The position numbers and the translations under genes are program-made. 64,000 nucleotides of DNA from Kitasatospora sp. NA04385 (lineage in GTDB: Bacteria; Actinomycetota; Actinomycetes; Streptomycetales; Streptomycetaceae), in assembly GCF_013364235.1 (NCBI RefSeq), contig NZ_CP054919.1, positions 7,158,041-7,222,040 on the forward strand, given 5' to 3'. Each line of letters opens with the position of its first letter. Within the stretch, counting starts at the first letter, position 1. A model generated the notes under the pieces. It ran no database searches. It had not been told where the DNA came from and saw only the letters and a list, made by a program, of their open reading frames with translations. Positions 1 to 8,576 of this stretch are shown one piece after another.

Positions 1-155
1 GCCGACCCGAACCGCTCGGCGGCGGGCACCAGCCGGTGCACCGAGACCGGGGAGGCCACCAGCAGCGGCGGCACCGAGGGCACGGGCGGCAGCGGTGGCG
101 ACGGCGGCACCGGGGGGACGGGCGGCGTCGGGGCGAGGGTGTCGGTGGACCACAT
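1..155 (-). CDS. Partial CDS, proline-rich N-terminus, unknown function
   Basis: An open frame on the minus strand starts with ATG at 155 and runs off the left edge, giving 51 readable residues. The ATG overlaps the stop codon of the roadblock gene as ATGA, so the two are probably translationally coupled. Residues 9-30 are a low-complexity stretch rich in Pro, Val and Ser (PPVPPVPPSPPLPPVPSVPP), followed by a normal-looking segment ending LVPAAERFGS. No domain can be named from so short a piece. The overlap suggests a partner of the roadblock protein, but that is inference. Confidence 0.5.
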   Translation of the reverse strand, partial: MWSTDTLAPTPPVPPVPPSPPLPPVPSVPPLLVASPVSVHRLVPAAERFGS

Positions 156-538
156 CAGGAGAGCACCAGCCGGTCGGCGATGGCGGCCAGTCGCAGCCGG
201 GCCATCGCCAGGTTGGCGGTGTCCCGGTCCAGCCGCAGGTAGAGGAAGACGTTGGCGTCGAAGGGCGCGGGGACGAAGCGGAGCAGGTGGTAGCTGCCGC
301 CCGAGGTGACGATGACGTCCTCGGCGGGCGGCGCACCGGTGTCCGGATCGGCGAACGAGGGCGTCTGGGTGACCGCGCGGGCGAGTTCGGTGGCGTCGGC
401 CGCCCCGACCTCGTGGTCGCCGTCGGGGCCGAGTCCGGCGGTGCCTATGGCCAGGCCGTTGGTCCAGTCGACCAGGCTGACCCCCAGGGCGCCGGTGATC
501 CCCATGGCTTCCGCAAGGCACTCCTCGATCCCGGGCAC
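155..538 (-). CDS. Roadblock/LC7 domain protein
   Basis: This is a small roadblock/LC7-type protein of 127 residues, the fold used by bacterial partners of Ras-like GTPases. It shows the family pattern LAEAMGITGALGVSLVDWTNGLAIG near the start, split by a short linker, and ends with LFLYLRLD-like strands and an NLAMARLRL helix. The same helix (NLAMARHQL) recurs in the second roadblock gene at 18934-19308. I chose GTG at 538 because AAGG and GGAGGG lie 6-10 nt upstream and the length then matches the 124-residue paralogue; a GTG at 595 adds 19 residues without a ribosome site. It overlaps the gene to its left as ATGA. No conservon kinase or GTPase is visible beside it. Confidence 0.75.
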   Translation of the reverse strand: MPGIEECLAEAMGITGALGVSLVDWTNGLAIGTAGLGPDGDHEVGAADATELARAVTQTPSFADPDTGAPPAEDVIVTSGGSYHLLRFVPAPFDANVFLYLRLDRDTANLAMARLRLAAIADRLVLS

Positions 539-766
539 GTACCGCCTTCCCTCCCCACCGCGCGGGGCACGGTGCGTCGCCGCCACCGCCTTCACCTGCG
601 GTAGTCTGACCAGGACGCAACGCTACCGGCGCCGCCCCGGGAGGGCGAGACTTTCGGCCATATCCCTCGGGCATATGCGCGAATGCGCTATGGTGCGCGG
701 CCGTTGACGGTGTGCAGAAGCGTCCGGGTGAAGGCGGCGGGGCGCGGGCGGCGGGGCGCGGGCGGG

Positions 767-2056
767 TCAGTCCCCGGTGGCCTGCGCCCGCTCCTGGACC
801 GGGAGTTCGCGCATCCGGGGGATGGGCGAGCAGAGCACCCACAGGCCGGAGCAGAGCGCGCCGACCGCGGCGATCCACAGCGCGGGGCGCAGGCCCAGGG
901 TGCTGCCGAGCAGGCCGCCGAGCAGCGAACCGAGCGGGCGGACGCCGTAGTTGACCGCCTGGTAGGCGCCGGAGACCCGGGAGCGCAGGGCGTCGGGGAT
1001 GCAGGCGGCGAAGACCGCGCCGGCGGTGATGTCCAGGATCATCACGCCCACCCCGGAGAGGAACTCGGCGCCGAACAGCAGCGCCGCGGCGGCGGTCACC
1101 GAGCCGCCCGCCAGCGGGACCAGCAGCAGCGGGGCGGGGAAGAGCACCAGCCCGAACAGCAGGGCCGGGCCGACGCCGATCCGGGCCGACAGCCGTCCGG
1201 TGAGCGCCGCGCCGAACAGGGTGCCGACCGCCGCGGCGGCCATCACCGCGCCCAGCAGGCCCGCGCTGAAGCGCAGTTCCCGGGTGGCGTAGAGGACGAA
1301 CAGCGCGCCGATGACGAAGGTGAACAGGTTGACGGTGGCGGTGCCGAGCAGGGTGGCCCGGATCACCGGGTCGCGCCGGATCCAGCGCATGCCCTCGGCG
1401 GTGCCGCCGCGGCCCTGCTGCGCGGGCGGCGGCTCGACCGGGTCGATCCGGCGCAGGAAGGCCGCGGAGACCAGGAAGGAGAGCGCGTCCACCACCAGCG
1501 CCAGCGGCGCGGCCAGGAGTTGGACCAGCAGGCCGCCGAGGCCGGGGCCGGCCACGTAGGTGGCGGCCCGGCTGCCGTTGACCAGCGCGTTGCCGCGCAG
1601 GTACTGCTCGGGGGGCACCAGGGCGACGAACAGCGGCGGGTTGCAGACGTTGAAGAGCACCGACAGCGCGCCGACGGCGAGCACCACCGCGTACAGCTGG
1701 GTCAGGGTGAGCACCCCGGCGGCGTGGGCGACCGGGACGGTGAGCAGGACGGCGGCGCGGGCCAGGTCGGTGGCGATCATCGTCCGGCGGCGGTGCCCGT
1801 AGCGGTCGGCCCAGCCGCCCGCGTGCAGCGAGAGCAGCAGGTAGGGGAGGTACCCGGCGGCGCTCAGGTACCCCATCTGGGCGGCGTCGGCGTGCAGCGC
1901 GGAGACCGCGATCAGCGGGATCACCAGCAGGGTGACCTGGTCGCCGAGCGAGGAGACGGTCTGCCCGGTCCAGTAGCGGCGGAAGGCGGGGTCGTGCAGC
2001 AGCTCGGGTATCCGGCGGCGGATCGCGCGGGTGGGGCGGGTGTCGAGGAGGGTCAC
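767..2056 (-). CDS. MFS transporter, probable drug or metabolite exporter
   Basis: A 429-residue integral membrane protein with about twelve hydrophobic segments and the N-terminal pattern FRRYWTGQTVSSLGDQVTLLVIPL, typical of the MFS group that includes enterobactin-exporter-like and macrolide-efflux-like proteins. A basic loop (GGWADRYGHRRRTMIATDL) after the second or third helix matches the conserved MFS cytoplasmic loop. The start is GTG at 2056, overlapping the stop of the upstream ArsR-type gene as GTGA; longer readings in this frame enter Arg/Pro-rich noncoding sequence. The pair is a classic repressor-exporter operon read from the promoter at about 2650. The substrate is unknown. Confidence 0.85.
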   Translation of the reverse strand: MTLLDTRPTRAIRRRIPELLHDPAFRRYWTGQTVSSLGDQVTLLVIPLIAVSALHADAAQMGYLSAAGYLPYLLLSLHAGGWADRYGHRRRTMIATDLARAAVLLTVPVAHAAGVLTLTQLYAVVLAVGALSVLFNVCNPPLFVALVPPEQYLRGNALVNGSRAATYVAGPGLGGLLVQLLAAPLALVVDALSFLVSAAFLRRIDPVEPPPAQQGRGGTAEGMRWIRRDPVIRATLLGTATVNLFTFVIGALFVLYATRELRFSAGLLGAVMAAAAVGTLFGAALTGRLSARIGVGPALLFGLVLFPAPLLLVPLAGGSVTAAAALLFGAEFLSGVGVMILDITAGAVFAACIPDALRSRVSGAYQAVNYGVRPLGSLLGGLLGSTLGLRPALWIAAVGALCSGLWVLCSPIPRMRELPVQERAQATGD

Positions 2057-2646
2057 GGCGCGGCCTCCCCGTGCGGCTCGGTGGGGACGGCGAGGTGGAT
2101 CAGCTGGACGGTGCGGGCGCCCGCGGGGCGGGGCCCGGCGGAGCCCAGGCGCTCCACGTAGGGGCGGGTCAGCTCCGCGATCCTGGCGTTCAGCTCGGTG
2201 AGCTCCTCGGCGGTGACCAGGACGGCGCTGTCGCCGAAGGAGGCGGCCTCGCGCCACGCGGGGGCGTCGGTGCCGCGGTGCAGCAGCCAGCCGGTGGCGC
2301 GGGTGAAGTAGCCGTCCAGGACGGCCCGTTGCAGTGCCTCGGTGGCGGCGGCCCGCTCCGGGTCGGCGGGGGAGGCGTCCCAACTGGTGAAGGCGGCGGT
2401 CGCGCGCCAGGGTTTCTCCCGGCCGCGTCCGCCGCCCGCCTCCTCCACCAGGCCGTACTTGGCGAGCTGGCGCAGGTGGAAGGAGCAGCTCGCCACCGAT
2501 TCGGTGCCGAGCAGCTCCGCCGCCCGGGTCGCGGTCAGCGGCCCGTGCAGGCGGAGCAGGCCCACCAGTGCCATCCGGGTGGGATGGGTGTAGGCGCGCA
2601 GGGCGCGCGGGTCGGTGAGCCGGACGGCCGGCAGCTCTTCGCTCAT
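2053..2646 (-). CDS. ArsR-type helix-turn-helix repressor
   Basis: A 197-residue regulator with an N-terminal winged helix-turn-helix. The segment DPRALRAYTHPTRMALVGLL followed by TATRAAELLG, SCSFHLRQLAKYGLVEEA and a basic wing is the ArsR/HTH_20 layout. The C-terminal half (about residues 85-197) is helical and probably carries ligand binding or dimerisation. The ATG start lies one base from a 20-nt perfect palindrome, with a promoter placed so that transcripts would begin at the ATG (see the regulatory entry). It is followed by the MFS gene with a GTGA overlap, so it most likely represses its own operon. Confidence 0.85.
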   Translation of the reverse strand: MSEELPAVRLTDPRALRAYTHPTRMALVGLLRLHGPLTATRAAELLGTESVASCSFHLRQLAKYGLVEEAGGGRGREKPWRATAAFTSWDASPADPERAAATEALQRAVLDGYFTRATGWLLHRGTDAPAWREAASFGDSAVLVTAEELTELNARIAELTRPYVERLGSAGPRPAGARTVQLIHLAVPTEPHGEAAP

Positions 2647-2647
2647 G

Positions 2648-2681
2648 TTCTAAAGCTAGCTTTAGAAAGAAATCTTTACAA
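2648..2681 (-). promoter_or_regulatory. Promoter with 20-nt palindromic operator, probably leaderless
   Basis: Positions 2648-2667 read TTCTAAAGCTAGCTTTAGAA, a perfect palindrome ending one base from the ArsR-type start codon. On the minus strand TTGTAA (2681-2676) and TAGCTT (2658-2653) are separated by 17 nt, a plausible -35/-10 pair whose predicted start falls on or next to the ATG. The operator thus covers the -10 region, so repressor binding would block transcription. AT-rich sequence is very rare in this genome, which makes the site stand out. Promoter and binding are inferred. Confidence 0.7.
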
Positions 2682-2718
2682 GCTGCCGACCTGCGGGTTC
2701 CAGTAGATCACGCCGGGG

Positions 2719-5076
2719 TCAGGAGGCCGGACCCACCCTGACCGTGGTGAGCTTGCCGCCCTGGGTCTCCCGGACGACCTCGATCCTGGTGCCGGTGTCC
2801 GGCACCTTCACCCCGAGCTGCGGGATCGCCGGGTCGGTGTACACCCCGGTGCGGTCGTCGAACACCGGCACCGCCGGCTCGGACGGGACCTTGGTCGCCG
2901 CGCCCGCTCTGTGCAGGGTGAACGAGGTGGTCGGCTTCAGCGAAAAGGGCGCGTCGTACGGCTGCGCGCGCCCGTTGGCGGCCGAGCCGTCCGCGAACCG
3001 CAGCGCCTTCGGGTGCGCGTCCACCGGCAGGATCAGGCCGCCGCCCGGGTGGTCGACGGTGTTGTTGTCGCCGTAGGCGGTGTCCCACAGCCACACCAGC
3101 ACGCCCTCCTGGTACGGGTAGGTGTCGATCACATCGGCCTTGCCCGCGACGCCCGAGTAGCCGAAGTTGTACGGGCCGGTCTTCAGGAAGGCGCCGTAGC
3201 CGGCGTAGCGGCGGTTCTCCACCAGGTACGCCCGCGGGTGCTGCTTGACGGCGTCCTTGCCCTGGACGACCGAGAAGCCGACCTGCGCCCAGCCGTTGGC
3301 GCCGCCGTCCTCCGCGCCGTCGGTGAGCAGCACCGCGCCGCCCGCGGTCAGCTTGACCGCGTCGACCAGCACGCCCTTGCCGTGGGTGTTGGAGTCCGAG
3401 GTGACGTGGAAGCGCACCTGCACGCTCTTGCCCAGGTAGGCGTCGAGCGGGACGTGCAGCTGCCGCCAGGCGTTGGAGGTGCCGCTCAGGCCCGGGGTGA
3501 GGGCCGTGGTGTCGTCGATCGGCTGCCCGTCGACGGTGCCGTGCAGCGGCGTCCAGGTCTTGCCGCCGTCGGCCGAGGCCTCCACCGAGAGGAAGTCGTA
3601 GTCCTGCTCGATGTCGTACCAGGTCGCCGCGTCCAGGGCGGCCGGGCCGGTGGCGCCGGTCAGGTCCACGGTGCGCGACAGCGAGGCGTCCATGTTGTCG
3701 CCGGTGTCGCTCCACCACTGCTTGCCGCCCTCGAACGGGGTGGCCAGCGAAGTGGTGGTGCTGCTCGGCGGCAGGTGCACCAGGACGGCCTGCGCCTGGT
3801 CGGTGTGATAGCCGCTGACGCCCAGGATGTGGCTGGAGCGGGTCGCGGACTGCGCCTCGTCGTAGTCGAGCCAGCCCAGCTGCAGCTTGCTCCAGGCGTC
3901 CAGGTCGCCCGGGTACTCGCCGGTGCTGTTCTTCCCCTTGCCCAGGTACGAGGCCGAGGACATCAGCGACCAGAAGCCGACCGAGTTGTCGCCGCTGGTG
4001 GTCGGGTACAGGTCGGGCAGGCCGAGGTTGTGGCCGAACTCGTGCGAGAAGAGGCCCACGCCGCTGTTCTCGCCCGCCTGCACGTAGTCGTAGACGTACA
4101 GCCCGGTGTCGCCGACCGGCGCGCCGCCGATCCGGTTCCCGGTCGGGCCGGTCCGGCCGGACGGGTCCGGGAAGTCCCAGCTGCGGTGCGCCCACAGGGC
4201 GTCGGAGCCCTGCGCGCCGCCGCCCCAGGTCTCGTCGACGCCGGCGTGCACCACGATCACGTTGTCGAGGTAGCCGTCCGGCTCGTCGAAGTCGCCGTCC
4301 TTGTCGTAGTCGTAGCGGTCCTGGGTGTCGTACTGCGCCAGTTCCGCCTTGACGTCCGCCGCGCTGCGGCCCTTGGCGAGCTCGCCGTCGTACCAGGCCT
4401 TGGTGGCGTCCCGGACGAACTCCTGGGCCTGGGTCCAGGCGCCGCCGCCCTGCGGGCCCTTGTTGGAGCCGTAGCGGGCCTCGTTCCACGGCACGGTCAC
4501 CCAGTCGGAGACGGTGCCCTGGAGGTCGTACCGGCCGGAGGACTGGGTCCGGTAGTAGGTGCGCATGGAGTTCGCGCCGGGCGCGTCGTCGAAGAACATC
4601 TTCCGGTAGTAGTCGCGGCTGAAGTCGCGCTCCCAGTAGGTGTGGGTGTCGCTCCTGCCCGGCTGCGGGATGGCGTTGTGCTGCGGGCCGGGGGTGCCGC
4701 CGTAGCGGGCCTGGCCGTCGTACTGGGTGGTGGTGTCGACCCGGTCGCCGAACTGGGCCAGGATCACGAACACCTTGTCGGTGCGCTGCTTGGCCAGTTG
4801 GACGTAGTCGTTGCCGATCTTCACCTTGGCCGGTGCGGACCTGCCGTTCTTGGCGACCTTGCCCTGGTTGACCTGCTCCAGGGCCTGCGCCCTGAGGGCC
4901 TGCCGGGCCTTCTCCTGGGGCGGCAGCGGGGAGGGCGGCGCCTCCCGGCCGTCCGCGCCCTGCTGGGCCGTCAACTCGACGGCAGGCTTGGCGGGTTGGG
5001 CGAACGCGGGGGTGATGGTCAGTGCTATCGCACCGGTGGTCAGCGCAGCCGTGAGGGCTGTGGGAAGTCTGCGCAA
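2719..5076 (-). CDS. Secreted M6-family metalloprotease (immune inhibitor A type)
   Basis: A 785-residue exported zinc protease. The zinc motif HEFGHNLGLPDLY (HExxH, about residues 345-349) and the downstream GFWSLMSSASYLG segment are typical of immune inhibitor A/M6 proteases. Residues 1-26 form a signal peptide ending PAFA, and a propeptide-like region follows. The C-terminal third is beta-rich and resembles the MAM/lectin-like tail of this family. I chose a TTG start at 5076, since GGAGGAG lies about 8 nt upstream and the signal peptide follows at once; the ATG at 5136 adds 20 residues that include a TTA codon and no ribosome site. The S9 peptidase gene lies 63 nt upstream on the same strand. 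Confidence 0.85.
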   Translation of the reverse strand: MRRLPTALTAALTTGAIALTITPAFAQPAKPAVELTAQQGADGREAPPSPLPPQEKARQALRAQALEQVNQGKVAKNGRSAPAKVKIGNDYVQLAKQRTDKVFVILAQFGDRVDTTTQYDGQARYGGTPGPQHNAIPQPGRSDTHTYWERDFSRDYYRKMFFDDAPGANSMRTYYRTQSSGRYDLQGTVSDWVTVPWNEARYGSNKGPQGGGAWTQAQEFVRDATKAWYDGELAKGRSAADVKAELAQYDTQDRYDYDKDGDFDEPDGYLDNVIVVHAGVDETWGGGAQGSDALWAHRSWDFPDPSGRTGPTGNRIGGAPVGDTGLYVYDYVQAGENSGVGLFSHEFGHNLGLPDLYPTTSGDNSVGFWSLMSSASYLGKGKNSTGEYPGDLDAWSKLQLGWLDYDEAQSATRSSHILGVSGYHTDQAQAVLVHLPPSSTTTSLATPFEGGKQWWSDTGDNMDASLSRTVDLTGATGPAALDAATWYDIEQDYDFLSVEASADGGKTWTPLHGTVDGQPIDDTTALTPGLSGTSNAWRQLHVPLDAYLGKSVQVRFHVTSDSNTHGKGVLVDAVKLTAGGAVLLTDGAEDGGANGWAQVGFSVVQGKDAVKQHPRAYLVENRRYAGYGAFLKTGPYNFGYSGVAGKADVIDTYPYQEGVLVWLWDTAYGDNNTVDHPGGGLILPVDAHPKALRFADGSAANGRAQPYDAPFSLKPTTSFTLHRAGAATKVPSEPAVPVFDDRTGVYTDPAIPQLGVKVPDTGTRIEVVRETQGGKLTTVRVGPAS

Positions 5077-5139
5077 GTGACCCGCTCCTCCAGAGGGGGT
5101 GGACAGGTGGACGGCCGGTAATATTTCACATGTCATCCA

Positions 5140-7224
5140 CTACAGGGAAGGGGCCGCACCCAGTTCCCGGCGCAGGAAGGCGAGTTCCTGGACGGCGATC
5201 CGCTCCAGCACCCCGTCCGGCGTCATGTGGCTCACCCCCGGCAGCGCCAGCACGCTGTGCGGCCGGCCCGCCCGGGTCAGCGCCTCGGACAGCAGCAGGG
5301 TGTGCGCGGGGTGCACGTTGTCGTCGGCCAGGCCGTGCACCAGCAGCAGCGGACGGCTCAGCCCCGGCGCGTCGCCGATCAGGCAGTCCGCCGCGTACCC
5401 CTCCGGGTTGTCCTGCGGCAGGCCCAGGTACCGCTCGGTGTACGCGGTGTCGTACAGCCGGAAGTCGGTCGGCGGGGCGCCCGCGCTGGCCGCGTGGAAC
5501 ACGTCCGGGCGGCGCAGCACCGCGAGCGCCGCGAAGTAGCCGCCGTACGACCAGCCGCGCACGCCGACCCGGTCCAGGTCCAGGTCCGGGTGGGCGGCGC
5601 CGAGGGCCCGGAGGGCGGCCACCTGGTCGTCGAGCGCGACCTGCGAGAAGCGGCGGAAGATCGCCCGGGTGAAGTCCGGCGAGACGAACGGGGTGCCCCG
5701 GTTGTCCACCGTCACCACCGCGAAGCCCTGGTCGGCCCACCACTGCTTGGGCTGCCAGCGGCGCGGCTCGTTGGCGATCACCTGGGAGCCCGGGCCGCCG
5801 TACACGTCCAGCAGCACCGGCAGCTTGCGGCCGCTGCGGTGCCCGCGCGGGTACAGCACCGCGCTGGGCAGGCCGAGTTCGGTCACCCGGGCCAGCAACG
5901 GCCGCGGGCGGTAGGGGAGTTCGGCCGTCAGGTCGGGGAAGTCCCTGCTGCCCGCGGCCGTTCGCAGCTCGCGGCGGACGCCGTCCAGCGAGGCCGAGGT
6001 GAGCAGCAGCACGTCCTCGGCGTGGGCGGCCACCGTGTGCACGCCCGGGCCCGCGGTGAGCTTCTCCAGCGCCCCGGTGTGCGGGTCGAGCAGGAACACG
6101 TGCTGGTCGGCCGGGTCGCCGTCGCCCGCCTCGATCAGCAGTCGGCCGTCCCGCCACGGCCCGACCACCCGGCGCACCTGGAGCCGCTCGTCGGTGAGGA
6201 TCTTGCCGTCCAGCGCGACCCCGCGGGCCGCCGGGGTGTCGGCGGAGGTCAGCACCCGGCCGTCGGCCAGCCGCAGCGGGGTGCCGGGCAGCGGATCGAC
6301 CCAGAACTCGTCCTCGGTGCGGCTCAGTTCGCGGGTCGCGCCGGTCGCCGGGTCGGCGCTCAGCAGCAGCACGTTCTGCTGCAGCCGGTCCGCGACGGTC
6401 AGCAGGATCTCGCCGTCGCCCTCCCAGTCCGCCGCCGTGAGGTACGGGAACCGCGCACCGTCCCAGCGCAGTCGGGTCGCCGCGCCGCCCGGGCGCAGCA
6501 CCCACAGCTGGACGTCCGCGTTCGGGCCGCCGGCCTGCGGGTAGGCGAAGGACCCGGGGGCCAGCTCCGGGTGCGCCGGGTCGGCGAAGTGCCGTAGCGG
6601 CAGGGCGGATTCGTCCACCCGGGCGGCCAGCAGGGCGGTGCCGTCCGGCGCCCACCAGTGGCCGCGCAGGCGGCCCAGCTCCTCCTGCGCGGCGAACTCG
6701 GCCACGCCCCACAGCGCGCCGTCCCCGGGGCTGATCCGCCCGCCCGGGGTCAGGTGCAGCGCCCCGTCGGCGACGTACGCCACCACCGAGCCGTCGGCGT
6801 TCGGCCGGGGGTCGAACGCCGGTGCGGCCACCGGGAGTTCGGTGCTGGTGCCGGTGGCGGTGTCGCAGCGGAAGACCCGGCCGTCCAGGGAGAAGACGGC
6901 CTGCGCGAGGTCGGCGGTGGCCGCGAACGAGCCGATGCCGGGGGCCCACAGCCGGATCCGCTCGCGCAGCCGGCGCTCCAGCGGGGGCAGCGCCGAGGCG
7001 GCGCCGGTGCGCTCGGGCAGGAGGGCCGCCGGGTCGGCCACCAGCCGCTCCCGGCCGGTGGCCGGGTCGTACAGCCAGAGGCGCTCGACCGGGTCGGTGG
7101 GGCCGGTGGAGCGCAGGAACAGGGCGCGGCTCGCGTCGGCGGCGAGGGTGACGGCGCGCGGGGCGCCGTAGCTGAAGCGGCCGGTGGCGGCGCTCAGCGC
7201 GAGGTAGGGGTCGGTGTGGGTCAC
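5140..7224 (-). CDS. S9 family peptidase (prolyl oligopeptidase/DPP IV type)
   Basis: A 694-residue serine peptidase, the usual size for the DPP IV/acylaminoacyl peptidase group. The N-terminal two thirds resemble the beta-propeller gate; the C-terminal third is the alpha/beta hydrolase domain with the nucleophile elbow GWSYGGY (about residue 555), an Asp in HGLADDNVHP (about 630) and a His in GVSHMTPDG (about 664), so the triad appears intact. No signal peptide is seen, so it is probably cytoplasmic. Start is GTG at 7224. It diverges from the aminotransferase gene across an 80-nt region holding an inverted repeat. Peptide scavenging together with the neighbouring protease is a reasonable inference. 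Confidence 0.88.
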   Translation of the reverse strand: MTHTDPYLALSAATGRFSYGAPRAVTLAADASRALFLRSTGPTDPVERLWLYDPATGRERLVADPAALLPERTGAASALPPLERRLRERIRLWAPGIGSFAATADLAQAVFSLDGRVFRCDTATGTSTELPVAAPAFDPRPNADGSVVAYVADGALHLTPGGRISPGDGALWGVAEFAAQEELGRLRGHWWAPDGTALLAARVDESALPLRHFADPAHPELAPGSFAYPQAGGPNADVQLWVLRPGGAATRLRWDGARFPYLTAADWEGDGEILLTVADRLQQNVLLLSADPATGATRELSRTEDEFWVDPLPGTPLRLADGRVLTSADTPAARGVALDGKILTDERLQVRRVVGPWRDGRLLIEAGDGDPADQHVFLLDPHTGALEKLTAGPGVHTVAAHAEDVLLLTSASLDGVRRELRTAAGSRDFPDLTAELPYRPRPLLARVTELGLPSAVLYPRGHRSGRKLPVLLDVYGGPGSQVIANEPRRWQPKQWWADQGFAVVTVDNRGTPFVSPDFTRAIFRRFSQVALDDQVAALRALGAAHPDLDLDRVGVRGWSYGGYFAALAVLRRPDVFHAASAGAPPTDFRLYDTAYTERYLGLPQDNPEGYAADCLIGDAPGLSRPLLLVHGLADDNVHPAHTLLLSEALTRAGRPHSVLALPGVSHMTPDGVLERIAVQELAFLRRELGAAPSL

Positions 7225-7270
7225 CCGCCGATGGTTGCCGCGCCGGGCCCCGGTCGGCTAGAAGTATGCA

Positions 7271-7286
7271 GTGTGAAATGTCACAC
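7271..7286. promoter_or_regulatory. Inverted repeat GTGTGA-N4-TCACAC, candidate operator
   Basis: A perfect 6+6 nt inverted repeat sits in the 80-nt divergent region between the S9 peptidase and aminotransferase genes, 18 nt before the aminotransferase start. A half-like copy (ATGTGAAATATT on the minus strand, about 5130-5117) lies before the metalloprotease gene, suggesting one regulator for all three genes. The layout resembles GntR-type or CRP-like sites, but no regulator gene is adjacent. Confidence 0.45.
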
Positions 7287-7304
7287 AGCATTTGGAGGGT
7301 GGAG

Positions 7305-8525
7305 ATGACGAATCCGGGGAACCCGCGCCCGGCACCGGCAGCCCCGGGCGCCCGCACCGACGGCACCGACCGGCCCGCCCCGCTGCGCGGCAGCAGCACC
7401 CTGTTCGCCCTCGACCCGGGCACCGCCCACCTCAACCACGGCTCGTACGGGGCCGTCCCCGTCCCCGTCCAGCGCCACCAGGCCGGACTGCGCGCCGAGA
7501 TGGAACGCGACCCCGACGGCTTCTTCCTGACGGCCCCCGACCGGATCGACCGGGCCCGCGCCGAGATCGCCGCCGCGCTCGGCGGCGACCCCTCCCGGCT
7601 CGCGCTGGTCACCAACGTCACCGAGGGCGTCGCCGTCGCCCTGGAGTCGATCCCGCTCGGCGAACGCGAGCAGGTCCTGGTCACCGACCACGGCTACGGC
7701 GTCGTCACCCGGGCCGCCGAACGGCGGGCCGCCGAAGCCGGCGCCGTGGTGCGCTGCGTGCGGATCTCCCCGCACGCCCCCGACGAGGAGGCCGTCGCCG
7801 AACGCGTCCTGGCCGCCGTCACCCCGCGCACCCGGATCGCCGTCCTCGACCTGGTCACCTCGCCCACCGCCCGGACCGTCGCCACGCCCGCGCTGCTCGC
7901 CGCCCTGCGCGCCCGCGGCGTCACCACCGTGGTCGACGCCGCGCACGCCCCCGGCGCGCTGCCCGTCGACCTCGGCCGCGCGGCCGGCGGCGCCGACTTC
8001 TGGGTCGGCAACCTGCACAAGTGGGCCTTCGCCCCGCGCGCCGCCGCCGTCCTCGCCGTCGACCGGCCCTGGCGGCCGCGGGTGCGCCCGCTGACGCTCT
8101 CCTGGGAGCACGACCGCGGCTTCCCCCGCCGGGTCGAGTGGCGCGGCACCTTCGACTACACGCCCTGGCTGGCCGCCCCGGCCGGATTCGCCCTGCTGGA
8201 GCGGATCGGCGTCGAGCGACTGCGCTCCCACAACGCGCGGTTGGCCGCGTACGGCCAGCGGCTGCTGGTCGAGCGGGCCGGCCTGCGGGCCCTGCCGGGC
8301 GTGCCGGGCCTGGGCATGCGCACCGTCCGGCTGCCGCCCGGCGTCGCCGAGCGGGAGCACGCCGCGAAGGCCCTGATGGTCGCCGTCCGCAAGGCCCTCG
8401 ACACCCGGGTCGCCGTCCGCCCCTGGGCGGGCGGCGGCATCCTCCGGATCAGTGCCCAGCTCTACAACCGCCCCGAGGAGTACCTGCGGCTGGCCGACGG
8501 CCTGGCCGGGCTGATCACCCGCTGA
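7305..8525 (+). CDS. Class V aminotransferase-fold PLP enzyme (isopenicillin-N epimerase/cysteine desulfurase-like)
   Basis: A 406-residue PLP enzyme. Landmarks are LNHGSYGAVP near the N-terminus (typical of the epimerase-like branch), VVDAAHAPGALPVDL for the cofactor Asp region, and NLHKWAFAPRAAAVL with the likely Schiff-base Lys at about 239. The start is ATG at 7305 behind GGAGGG; the upstream ATG at 7266 precedes the inverted repeat and has no ribosome site. It diverges from the S9 peptidase gene. The reaction (epimerisation, lyase or desulfurase) cannot be decided from sequence. Confidence 0.8.
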   Translation: MTNPGNPRPAPAAPGARTDGTDRPAPLRGSSTLFALDPGTAHLNHGSYGAVPVPVQRHQAGLRAEMERDPDGFFLTAPDRIDRARAEIAAALGGDPSRLALVTNVTEGVAVALESIPLGEREQVLVTDHGYGVVTRAAERRAAEAGAVVRCVRISPHAPDEEAVAERVLAAVTPRTRIAVLDLVTSPTARTVATPALLAALRARGVTTVVDAAHAPGALPVDLGRAAGGADFWVGNLHKWAFAPRAAAVLAVDRPWRPRVRPLTLSWEHDRGFPRRVEWRGTFDYTPWLAAPAGFALLERIGVERLRSHNARLAAYGQRLLVERAGLRALPGVPGLGMRTVRLPPGVAEREHAAKALMVAVRKALDTRVAVRPWAGGGILRISAQLYNRPEEYLRLADGLAGLITR

Positions 8526-8535
8526 CGCCGCGCCG

Positions 8536-8569
8536 CCGGGGCCCGGCCGCGGGTGCGGCCGGGCCCCGG
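8536..8569. terminator. Bidirectional GC hairpin terminator
   Basis: A perfect 15-bp stem (CCGGGGCCCGGCCGC and its complement) with a 4-nt GGGT loop lies between the convergent aminotransferase and ricin-domain genes. No U-tract is present, as is normal in streptomycetes. Confidence 0.8.
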
Positions 8570-8576
8570 ACGGAGG

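Noticed and set aside
683..2161. Long plus-strand open frames opposite the MFS gene
   Set aside because: They are Gly/Arg/Glu-rich with no motifs, typical antisense shadows in GC-rich DNA. The same applies to the long frames opposite other genes.
4990..5136. ATG start for the M6 protease at 5136
   Set aside because: It lacks a ribosome site, adds 20 residues with a TTA codon before the signal peptide; the TTG at 5076 has GGAGGAG.
7271..7286. CRP binding site
   Set aside because: The spacer is 4 nt, not the 6 nt of CRP, and the sequence cannot assign a regulator. Kept only as an inverted repeat.
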